NCBI GenBank assembly: GCA_958450365.1 | Contig: CAUEEP010000735.1 | Span: 625,501 to 689,500 of the forward strand | Direction of reading: 5' to 3' | Origin: Mesorhabditis belari | Lineage: Eukaryota > Nematoda > Chromadorea > Rhabditida > Rhabditidae | Length of the DNA stretch: 64,000 bases | In this document: positions 22,327 to 33,099 of the stretch, one piece after another | How positions within the stretch are numbered: position 1 is the stretch's first letter | Layout: the number at the start of each line of letters is the position of its first letter | Made by a program: the position numbers and the translations under genes | Notes under the pieces: model-generated | Databases searched by the model: none | What the model was told of the DNA's origin: nothing | The model's input: only the letters and a program-made list of their open reading frames with translations

Positions 22327-25300
22327 ATGACTGGCTCTACTAAAGTCGCCCAGATTCCTCAGCCTAGGAAGAAATGTCAGATACGACAAGATGGTGGGTA
22401 AATGATTTTAGGGCAACTGCATAACTAAGGTTTTCAGTTTTCAATAATTCTTTTGATTGCTGAGAAAAAGGTAACGTAAACTTGGTAACTTAGTCTTTTG
22501 CAAGTCTAACTAACCCTCATTGTCTTAGTCTTAGTCTAACTAACCCTCATTGTCACATCTTAATTGCAAGCTATGCGTCGAAGTAAGAATCTTGAGCTAC
22601 TGATTTGACTTGAGCTACTGATTTTGACTTTTACCCTGAAGTACTGTAGTTTTTCTAATGCGTTAAGAATGGGATGCTTAATCATCTATAAATCTAAATG
22701 CAAATTTTTGCCTAAACATTCGGGTTCTATATCCGATTAGCGTTAGAATTTGAGCATAATCATTCTTGAATTTTGAGGATAAATGATTATTTGTTAATTG
22801 TTGTTAATTGTTAATTTAACCTATTCGTTATTGAATTGAATCGAACATCCGTTTATGAATCTATTCAATATCGGACGTCCGATGCTGAATTAGAAATCTG
22901 TTTTTGAATCTATTCAATAACGGATGTCCGATTCAGAATCAGATGTCCGTCTATGAACTATTCAATATCGGACGTTCAATTCAGAATCAGACGTCTGTTT
23001 TTGAATCTATTCAATATCGGACGTTCAATTCAGAATCAGAAATTGTTTTTAAATCTATTCAATAACGGACGTCCGTCTATGAACTATTCAATATGAACTA
23101 TTCAACAATTCCTGATTCTGAATTGGACTTCCAACATTGAATAGATTCAAAAACAGACGTTCTGAATTAAACGTCCGATATTGAATAGTTCATAGACGGA
23201 CATCTGATTCTGAATCGGACGTCCGTTATTGAATAGATTCAAAAACAGATTTCTGATTCAGCATCGGACGTCCGCAGTTGAATAGTTCATAAACGAACGT
23301 CTGATTCTGAATCAAACGTCCGTTTTTGAATTGTCCACTTTAACGATTTTTGTTTTCATCTATTGTTTTTACGAGTTATCAAGTATAATTTCAAGTTTTA
23401 TCTATATAATAACGAAACTTCTAAATAAAGCATGAGTAACTAAATGAATAAAAGAAAGAGAATCTAAACCCAACCCTAAAGTTAATATAGAAAACTCTAT
23501 TTGATCTAAAGTTCTTAAAGCAACAATCTTTTTTTAAACTTTTTCCAAAACAACACTAATATTAGTAAAACTTATAGTAAAAAATCAAAAATTAATAAGG
23601 TTGATGCAAAAGTCTTTTTCATTTTTTTCGTACTTCCGTTAAAAAGTAACAAATGCACCAATTGAACAACGGTTTATTGCATTCGAAAGGCCAATTATTT
23701 TTCTGCAAAATGACATTAAAACGAGTTTAAAATGTCTTATGCTAGTTTTTTGAGAGCCGAAGCGGGTAGTCAAAAAGGGCGGCTCGATGATGCATTTTAG
23801 ACGCCTTAGAAGGAAACCAATCTTGATGTTAAAAAAAAGGGCAAAAAAGTAGATTTTTTCAGATTTTCAGAGAAATTATTCAGCCAATTTCTTTAAGGGG
23901 GTTTTATAGATTTTTATAAGAAAAACCCTTTCAATTTCTTGAAAGTGAACCCAAATTGACTTAAAGATGGGAATTGAAAAACACTTTCATTTAGAGCAAA
24001 CCATAGGTTAATTGATGACTTTGTTATTTTTCAAAAGAAGTACGAAAAAAATGAAAAAGACTTTTGCATCAACCTAATAATATAATTATACTAGAAACAA
24101 AAACGGACGTCCGAAATTGAATAGATTCAATAAAGAACATAACTTATAGATGTTTAAGATTAGATTTAAGTAGGTTTAATTGTTTAAAAATGTACATTAA
24201 TAGAAAAAGTAGTTTATTTAACTATTTAGATCTATTTAGATCTATTTAACACTATTCAAAGTGTTAAAAAGTTATTATTTACTTTCCAAACAAAGCTCAA
24301 GCATCACTAAACCAAAAGAAACAAAAGAAACAAACATCTCCAACCCAAAAACACCTGTTAATAAAACAATAAGTGATAGATCTTTCTTTCTTTTCTTTTT
24401 CAAATCCATCTGCTGTCAATTTTCGTGGTTTTACCTAAAGGAAAACATTCTTGTTGAATCGGGGTGTCAGTTGGCCTTTTCCAATCCCAAAAGACTAAAA
24501 GATTGGTCTTTCCAATGATCTAATCCATTATTACAACAAAATAGATCACTTGACGCTAGGGGATAGGGAATTAAATGGAAAAAAAAATCACTAATCAGCT
24601 AATAATGAAGCGTTTAGCAGCAGAATCACTATGCGGACCGCCAATGCTCAAAGTTTATTTGTCGATGGCGCTCGGAGTGTTCCTAACGGTATTGGTGGCA
24701 TTGTTGGGGAAATATCATTCCGAGAATCCATCTATTCAGCCGAGACCCGAGACATTGGAAGGTTCGTTTGTTTAGCTTTTTCTGAAGAAATGTTTTAACC
24801 TAAAGATAACAACTTTTGATGAAGCAATTCAATAGGAAAGCCAAATTGAAACCTACTAGAAATCTAGAAAATCTTTCTAGAAAAACTTTTCTTCTTTTAA
24901 GACCAACAAATGCACCAATTGAACTATAATTTGTTCACGAAAAACACGTTTTTCACTCTTGAATTACTCATTTCAATCAATCAAAGTTTATCGTATCATT
25001 ATATTGCTAAAGTTTAATTTGAATATCTGTCAGATTTTGACTTGATTGCTTCTAGAAGCTTCTTGATTGCTTCTAGCTGCTTCTAGAAGTCACAAAGCTA
25101 TGGGTACCTAGGCGAAGCGAAGCCAGGCAAAGTCAAGCCCAAGCCAAGCCCAAGCCAAGCCAAAGCCAAGCCAAAGTCAAGCCAAAGCCAAACCAAGCTA
25201 ACAATAAATAAACAAAACCGAGCCACGTTTGACCATCAAAAACCCACAGCTTTATTCTAGTTTTAGCATAATTTGACCTAATCTGTTCTGGAAATTCGGA

Positions 25301-28300
25301 TCTGAATCTGGAAATTGGAAAAGGAACAGTTTTGATTGCAATTGTACAACTTGTACAATTGCAATCAAAACGAAATCAGCTTTCAATGAAGCAATTCAAT
25401 AGGAAAGCCAAGTTAAAACCTACTAAGCTTTCTAGGAAATCTTTTCTTCTTTTAAGACCAACAAATGGACCAATTGAACTATCATTTGTTTACGAAAAAC
25501 ACTTTTTTTCATTCTTGAATTGCTTTTTGCTTGAAAGTGAACGGAAATTGAGTTAAAAAGATGGGAAATTAAACAATAAACACTTTTTATAAAGAGAAAA
25601 TCATAGGTTAGTTGGTGAATTTGTTATTTTTCAACGAAAGGAATGAAAAGACTTTCTGGATAGCCTAATGGCTTCTGACTTTGGTTCTAGTTTAACCGGT
25701 TCTAGTTTAACCGGTTCTAGTTTAACCGGTTCTGGTTTAACTGGGTTCTAGTTTAATTGGTTCTAGTTTAATTGGTTCTAGTTTAATTGGTTCTAGTTTA
25801 CTGGTTCTAGTTTAATTGGTTCTGGTTTAATTGGTTCTGGTTTAATTGGTTCTGGTTTAACTGTTTCTAGTTTAACTAGTTCTGGTTTAACTGGTTCTAG
25901 TTTAACTGATTCTAGTTTAGCTGGTTCTGGTTTAACTTTGGTTTTAATACAGACCTACAAAAGGCCATGAAATCAAAATCAGACTTAAACCAAGCTCTGG
26001 CTTAATCTGGAAGACAGAACTTTTGTAGAACTAACCAGGATTCAGGCCAACAGCAAAGAAAAGCCAGACAAAGCTTGCATTTAGAACAACCTTGCTTGAC
26101 CGATTAAGAAAACCAAAGAAAGAATCTAAGCGTTTGATCTTTGAACTTTCATCTCAACCCTAAACATTTAGATTATCACTCACAAGTGGCAAACAAGTTG
26201 AGCGATAATATAAACGCCGAGAATATAAAAGTGAGTTAGATTTTGAAATAGACCAAGAAGATAAATATTTCAGGAATATTTACGTGTATTTACTCGAGAA
26301 CCTCATGTAGCTGGGACCGAAAATAACAAGAAAGTCGCACACGCAATCGCCGATCTTTGGACAACGATTGGACTTGAGGGTAAATTATTTTGAGTTACTT
26401 TTCTGGAATAAGTTATCAGATTGCGTTTTGATCATTGAATAAGTGAGATTTTAGATGTCCGTTTGATACCGTATGACGTGCTTCTCTCGTATCCGAATTG
26501 GGATCAACCAAACAAAGTATTTAGGCTTGAAATGTTTCAATTAGATATTGGAAAGTTTAGGTTTTCATCAAAAACGGAGCACAGACTGTCTTTGAGAGCA
26601 CAGGAGTCAGTCCAGTGATCATCCCGGATGAACAGAGTGGAAAATGTGAGCTTTGGTTGTTGAATAGAAGAATGAACTCCTTTCTGACCTCCGTACTGAC
26701 TGCTTAGAAGCTTAGAATGAAGCTCCGTTCTTACCTAGACTTGCTCAAATCCAAACTTTGAATAAAGCAGAATATCTAAAAAGTAGTTTGATTTCAAAGC
26801 CTGATTTGATTTGAAGTTTGACTTTCAATTCAAGTTAAAGGTGTGGTATTTAGGTAATACAAAGCTCTGACTAGGAAGGCTAAGCTTTACTAGTCTAAAA
26901 ACATTGTAGAATTGCGCAAAAGGGAATAACGGAATGCAATCCTGAAGGAATCGATCCATCCGGCTTGAAACAATTAATCAAATGATCCTCATCTCCATTT
27001 AAGGGATCCCACAAGCTTGAATGATTTTCAAATCATGCTTGCTGCAAATCATGCTTGCAAATCATGCTTCAAATTTGCTCCCAGGCTTCCAGGACCCAAC
27101 CCAAATAGGTTTCCATTGATAGAGCCTTGGGATTCCCACCGCCAATGCCGTCATTTCGTGATTGCGTCAAATCGGGATCCAGATAGTGCCGTCAAATATC
27201 AAGATCCAATCCTCGTACTGTTCCGTACTGTTGGCGAATGTAAGCTTTGAATGGAGCATTCCATAAAATGTCGGCTGGTTGAAGAAATTTCGGGGGGATG
27301 AAAATGGAGCCGGGATAAAAATGGAGCCAGACAGATGGACAATTACCAATTACTCTTAAAGGGATGGGGTCCAATTACAGTATTTACTGTATAGATTTTA
27401 CGCTAGCTTTTCCATTCTAGACGCTGGGCATCAATGGGTTGCCTGGGCCGCTCCAGGAGTCGTCACCGGTGAGGTCGTCTTTTGCAATCGAGGACACGAG
27501 GCTGACTTTGAGAATCTAAAGAAAATGGGCGTCAGTGTTGAGGTAAAGTCTAGCAATTTCTCTAGTCTTTACTCAATTTAAGGGCAAAATCGCTCTCCTT
27601 CGCTATGGCGATGGTTTCCGAGGGGATAAAGTAAAGATCGCGCAAGATTACGGAGCCATTGGCGCAATTCTGTATTCGGATCCGGCTGACGTGGCTACAG
27701 ATGGAACTGATCAATGTAAGAGGCTATTTGGGGAACTCGTTTGTGCTCTGAGAATCACAAAGAATCCAGTAACAATCTCATTTACAGCTCACGTTTACCC
27801 AAACACTGTTTGGATGCCAAATGAAGGTGTGCAGCGTGGCTCGATCATGCACGGCGACGGTGATCCGTTGACTCCACTCTACCCAGCTAAGACCGAGATT
27901 TACAAGTCAAGGACAATTGAGCAAGTGAGAAAATTGACCAGCTTCAATCATTTACCAGATTTACGATTCTCAATTTCAGGCCAAGAAAGCTCGAGTGATC
28001 CCAACGATCCCGGTTCTCCCGATCAGTTACACTACCGCTTGGCAGATCATCTCGAGGATGAAGGGTAGACCGGTTCCCAAGCCCTGGCAGGTAAGAATTA
28101 GTTAGTACTTTTAGATAGTATAATTAGTACAATTACATTATAGTACACTTGTTAGTAGTCTGTAAGTGCAAAGCAAAGTAAAAACTCAATCTAGGGAGGC
28201 TTGAACGTCACCTACCGTACTGGACCAGGTTTGAACAACGGTTTGACGCTCACCATCGATGTAAAGTCTGAGTTGAAAAGCAGGTAACTTGAAATTTAAA

Positions 28301-31300
28301 TGTCTCATTGTCAGTTTCAACAATTTCTTTCTTTCCAGAAAAATCCGAAACGTGATTGGCTACATTCGTGGTCGGGATGAGCCGGATCGATATGTGATTT
28401 TGGGGAATCACTTTGATGCTTGGGTATGGTGATTCTGATTGTTTAAGCTCTAGAATAGCTTGCGTTGGAGATTATTTTAGCAAGTTTAGGTTTACGGATC
28501 CATCGATCCAAATGATGGGACGGCGATCTTGAGCGAAGTGGCACGATCGATGGTGGCAACGATGAATCAAACTGGATGGAGACCAGGTGAGTGCAGGATA
28601 ACCAGCTCTTGGCTTTGCTTCTGATCTGATAAGTCTAAGTTTGAGCTCAAATATCTTTGTATTGGGCTATCCGATTTGAGTATTCTTGGTACAATTAGAT
28701 GCGTAAAGTCTTTCTCTGTCGATTGGTACAAAAACTATTTAAATTGGACAGCCCAACATCAAGATATTTGAGCTCAAAGTTGGATTGCCAATGGCAAAGG
28801 GGCAGGGCTTGTATTAAATGTCCCACAATCGGTCTAGACTGTCGATTTACAGGTCGATTGGGACTCCTATTCAAACTTAGTATGGAAATTAGTACCAAAT
28901 AGTATCCAAATTACAGCCAGGACCATCATTTTCATGTCTTGGGACGCCGAGGAGTTCGGTTTGATTGGCTCAACTGAATTCGTCGAGGAATTCTTGGACG
29001 TTCTCCAAAAACGAGCCGTCGTTTACATCAATATGGATTGTATGACCGGAAATCGGTCATTGTATGTGAATTGGCAGAGAATAGACAAAACTGAAGCTCG
29101 TTTAGAATGGTGAACACAGTTCCCGCGTTGTACGATGTGGCGGTGAGTGCGGCAAAGACAATCACAAATCCTTCCAAATCGGAGATCGATCGAGGCAGGA
29201 AAACAGTTTTCGATACTTGGTTTGTGGCAGTATAAACTTTAAATGAGTCAGCTGGTTGTTATGTAAAGTGTACGCTTGACCATTGCTTGAAGCAAACGAG
29301 TTCTTGGAAACTCTTGGCCTGAACAATTGAAAAAAATCAAAATTTTGGGGAAAAAGGTTTTTTTTTTTTTTTAAAAAAAAAATTTTTTTATAATTTAAGA
29401 TTTTTTGGAAAAAAAAAAAATAAAAAAAAAAAAAAAATTTTTTTTTTTAAAAAAGAAGGGGGGGGGGAAAAGAATTAAAAAAAAAAGAAAGTTTTTTTTT
29501 TTTTTTATAAGGTGGGGTTTTTTTTGGGGGGAATTAAAGTAACAGTTGAACATAAAAGTTCCTGAACAAGTGTTTGGGTCTAAATTAGGTTGCTGTTCGG
29601 CCTGGAACAAACATTTCGATATAGATTTAACAGATTTAACGCCTGAAAGTAGAAGCTTCAAGGTCTGAAGATTTAAAGATAATCTAGGTGCCTATTGTTT
29701 TTAAATCTACCAGGCCAGAAGTAGGCAAACCAGATCAAAGTTTGGACCGAGCCAGATTGAAAAGCTTGCACCTAGGATCTAGACTAGACTAACGAGGATC
29801 TAGACCAATGTTTTAGCACTGTTTTAACGTAGATACTAAATCGGATAAAGTGAATCAATGGTAACCTGTACTAGGTTGAAATACTGGCCCGATTCAAAGC
29901 GGAAAGGTCGTCCATTGATGCCAGTGCCGGGCGGTGGTTCGGATCACGCTCCCTTCTTGACGTATGCCGGAGTGCCTGTCATCGATTTCTCCTATAATGT
30001 TAGTTTGGAAAAGGCTTTAAGCTAGCCAATAGCAAGATGTTAATCGAAGCAAAACCAAGCTAAAAACGAACTCGAGTAAATATCCAAGATTTAGAATGCT
30101 TCGAAGAAAGACTATGCCCTTTATCACAGCTTGTACGAGACACCGTTCGTCAACGAGCATTTGCTGGACCCAGATCATTTTGCAGTAAGTAAAATAATCT
30201 AGAATTGAATTTAAATGAAATTTTAGTTTCACAAAGCAGTCGGCCAAATGTGGGGCGAGTTGGCAAGGAGATTCGCTGATGAGGTAAAATTTTGCATGAT
30301 TGAATTCTCAGGATTCCAATTCTCAGGTCATTCTCCCGTTCAACGTTACCGACTTGGCGGCAACGATAATGAAAGTTTACATGCAAGACTTGAGGAATGC
30401 AATTAATCCGCTTATGTATTTCAAAGTGAGTGGCTTAGTTTAACAATTGAACACGCAAAAGCAATCAGCAATTTAGGAAGCAATCAGCGACGCTAAACAA
30501 CAACTCACCAATCTGGGGACAGCAGCTACGGTAATTTGCTTGATTTTGCTTGATTTTGCTTGATTTTGCTTGATTTTACTTGATTTTGCTTGATTTTGCT
30601 TGATTTTACTTTATGTAATTATTCAGGAATTCTACACAGTAGCCAGCCAATTCAATACAACGATCACGCTTGCAAGATCAGCTTTTGAGCAGAATCCCTA
30701 TGATCCACGACACGTGAATGCGATCAATGAGAGGATTATGGGGTGAGTGAGGCAAAGTTCAATTCAAAAATATAACCTAATGAAAACAATAAGCTGACAA
30801 TTTTAAGAATAAAAATGTCTAAAAGAAAACAAGACAAAGCCCGTCCTAAATGCTCTTGATCTTTTCATTAAAGATCCGAAAAGATTCTCTTTGCCGATCA
30901 CGCATTGTAATTCTCCAGTTTTTCCGAAATTCTAGAGAATGTTCATATCGTTTTCAACTCGAGTCGTTAATCATGTCAGCAAATTTACAAATTTCTTCGG
31001 CTGTTTTCTTCTTTTTTGAGTCTTCTTTGGTGATTCTCATCGTTTCAATCATTTCAACGTACTTGGTGACATCCGGAATCCAAATCCAAATTCAAAACCC
31101 AATCCGGAATCTTCTCTTCTCTTCTCTTTGAGGATTTTGTTGATTCAATTGCTCCATAAATTTGACTTCCATGACGATGATCTGAAAAACCAAAACTAGC
31201 TAATACAAGTAAATCAGTGAGTATGAAAACTAAAAAACGTAGATGTTAACAAATGGGGCTAAGATAGAATGCTTGATAGCGAACGTTTGCGTCTTGTAAA

Positions 31301-32144
31301 ACTCTGTGGCCTCAAAATTTTGCATGGCATGTAAACATTTGTATTTAAAATCAAATGGTTTTTGCAAAAATGATTTCAATCATCGACAGCTATAAATATT
31401 ATTGAGTATCTATTAGAATATTTGATTGCAAGGTATCGTTCGGGTTCACAAAATCAGATCTAGACAATCAGATCTGGACAATCGGGTCTGGACAATTAGC
31501 TCTGGACAATCAGATCTGGACAATCAAAACTAGATAACCAGATCTAGACAATCAGATCTAGACAATAAGACCTGGACAATCAAATCTAGACAATCAGATC
31601 TGGACAATTAGGTCTGAACGATTAGATCTTGACAATCAGATCTGGACAATCAGATCTGGACAATCAGATCTAGACAACCAGATCTGGACAACCAGATCTA
31701 GACAATTAGGTCTGAACAATTAGATCTAGACAATAAGATCTGGACAATCAGATCTAGACAATCAGATACTTTCCAGAATTGAGCGATGTTTCATCAATCC
31801 TCGTGGAATGGCCGGTGCTCCACAAAGTCGCCATGTTCTCTTCTCGATCTCATCAAAGGACAGCTACAGTGGGCTGGAAATGGCTTCAGTGTTTGATGCG
31901 GTTAGTTCAAACTCATCTTTCTTCGTATCTTGAGACTCTAAAACTCTACAATTAAAATGAGTTAAGTCTTTAAAAACTTTTCCTCTAAACTCAAGTTAGC
32001 AAATCCCACTTTCAGGTGGCCGCCTTCTCTGCTGCAAAATCGGCTGCCGAACGTGAAGAAGCAGGGCGAGAGCTGGCTCAACAAATCAGTATTGTTCAAT
32101 ATTCAGTGATGTGTGCCACAAATATACTCAGGGATCATATTTAG
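22327..32144 (+). CDS. M28 metallopeptidase, glutamate carboxypeptidase II-like
   Basis: Twenty-three exons join in phase to 782 residues: 22327-22393, 24618-24761, 26172-26230, 26274-26379, 26455-26516, 26561-26645, 27421-27542, 27583-27715, 27788-27924, 27980-28090, 28195-28283, 28339-28423, 28490-28586, 28917-29061, 29106-29219, 29875-29998, 30095-30184, 30227-30283, 30327-30425, 30477-30530, 30627-30742, 31777-31900 and 32016-32144. A short cytosolic N-terminus and one signal anchor ([16 protein letters not shown]) give type II topology. Protease-associated, M28 catalytic and dimerisation regions follow. The two-zinc site is complete: H396, D406, E444 (base), E445, D473 and H571, close to human GCPII numbering. 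Human GCPII trims C-terminal glutamate from N-acetyl-aspartyl-glutamate and folates (known). Here the arginine patch ([10 protein letters not shown]) and the K/Y glutarate sensor (S728-Y729) differ, so the substrate is uncertain. The start sits just after a possible acceptor (ttttatag). Confidence 0.92.
22836..23335. repeat. Compound hairpin of CGGACGTCCG-bearing repeats
   Basis: About ten units of roughly 45 bp, each with a variant of the palindrome cggacgtccg and the phrase gaatctattcaata. Units left of about 23100 are in one orientation and those to the right are inverted, so the block can fold as one large hairpin. An isolated unit recurs at 24100-24135. It lies in the first intron of the peptidase gene. 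Confidence 0.8.
23598..24075. mobile_element. Non-autonomous DNA transposon (mariner-type ends)
   Basis: The terminal inverted repeats begin aggttgatgcaaaagtc and extend about 38 bp to cgtacttc. The outside bases are TA/AATA. The interior lacks a transposase frame. Related pieces occur at 808-1032, 24884-24960 and 25430-25670. Confidence 0.8.
24884..25672. mobile_element. Partial copies of the 23598 MITE family
   Basis: Two segments (24884-24960 and 25430-25672) repeat cttcttttaagaccaacaaa and caattgaactat. The second ends with aaaagactttctggatagcc, as the reference copy ends. A purine-rich agccaagcc repeat (25085-25210) lies between them. Confidence 0.6.
25690..25938. repeat. Minisatellite, unit 15 bp
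   Basis: Copies of ggttctagtttaact/ggttctggtttaatt in the second intron of the peptidase gene. Confidence 0.9.
28640..28890. mobile_element. Palindromic MITE, single copy
   Basis: Matching half-sites gagctcaaatatctt and aagatatttgagctc lie about 120 bp apart around cgattggtacaaaaac. They are followed by gccaatggcaaagg, gcagggc and tgtcccacaatcggtc. The same modules form the cluster at 38163-38935. It lies in the intron after the exon ending at 28586. Confidence 0.75.
29352..29532. other. Homopolymer-only patch, possible assembly error
   Basis: Almost entirely runs of A, T and G (runs of 8-16), unlike anything else in the window. It lies inside the intron 29220-29874. It may be a sequencing or gap-filling artefact rather than biology. 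Confidence 0.6.
30532..30612. repeat. Tandem repeat, unit 10 bp
   Basis: Copies of tgattttgct in the intron before the exon at 30627. Confidence 0.85.
31450..31770. repeat. Minisatellite, unit about 15 bp
   Basis: Copies of caatcagatctggaca with many variants, ending just before the acceptor of the exon at 31777. Confidence 0.9.
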
Positions 32145-32204
32145 AAGATTTTTTTGAACCTTATCATGTTCATTCACTTAACTTGCTTTTACGGGAAATT
32201 TTTG

Positions 32205-32210
32205 AATAAA
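32205..32210 (+). terminator. Poly(A) signal of the peptidase gene
   Basis: AATAAA about 60 bp after the stop codon at 32142-32144; a second one follows within 15 bp. Confidence 0.6.
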
Positions 32211-32409
32211 GTTTGAATAAAGTTTTGCTGACGATAAGTGTTATATAATGAATACAGGTATCAAATTGAAGTCCAGACAATCTAAAACAGCAGACAAACC
32301 TAAGCATTCTAAATACGCAAAGCTCTTGTCTATTTGCAAACAGAAAAATGATAAAATCGAGCTGTGCAATCATTTTCCTCAAAGAAAAAAGCTTTAATCT
32401 TTTGAATCT

Positions 32410-32862
32410 TTAAATATTTAAATCTTTAAACATCTTTAAACATCTTTAAACCTCTTTAAACCTCTTTAAATCTCTTTAAACCTCTTTAAACATCTTTAAA
32501 CATCTTTAAACCTCTTTAAACCTCTTTAAACCTCTTTAAACATCTTTAAACATCGTTAAACATCGTTAAACATCTTTAAACATCGTTAAACATCTTTAAA
32601 CATCTTTAAACATCTTTAAACATCTTTAAACCTCTTTAAACATCTTTAAACATCGTTAAACATCGTTAAACATCTTTAAACATCTTTAAACCTCTTTAAA
32701 CCTCTTTAAACCTCTTTAAACCTCTTTAAACCTCTTTAAACCTCTTTAAACCTCTTTAAACATCTTTAAACATCTTTAAACCTCTTTAAACCTCTTTAAA
32801 CCTCTTTAAACATCTTTAAACATTTTTAAACATCCTTAAACATCTTTAAACATAAGTTTAAA
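32410..32862. repeat. Minisatellite, unit 10 bp
   Basis: About 45 copies of catctttaaa/cctctttaaa, lying between the peptidase and class B receptor genes. Confidence 0.95.
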
Positions 32863-33099
32863 ATCCTAAAAAACCTCGTAAAATTCAGCTAAAAATACAC
32901 AGAATTCATCAGCACTTTTTGAGCTTGCATTTTCAACAATTTCCTTTTTCCTTTTTCTTTTATTTATCAACAAGTTATGTGTCCTTGAAACCGATAAACT
33001 GATAGAAATTGAAAGAGATCGCTCAAAAGGAAACAGTTTTTCTTTTATCCTAATCCTAACACAAATTATTGACTGATTTCCTTCTTCCAAAGTGTTCCA

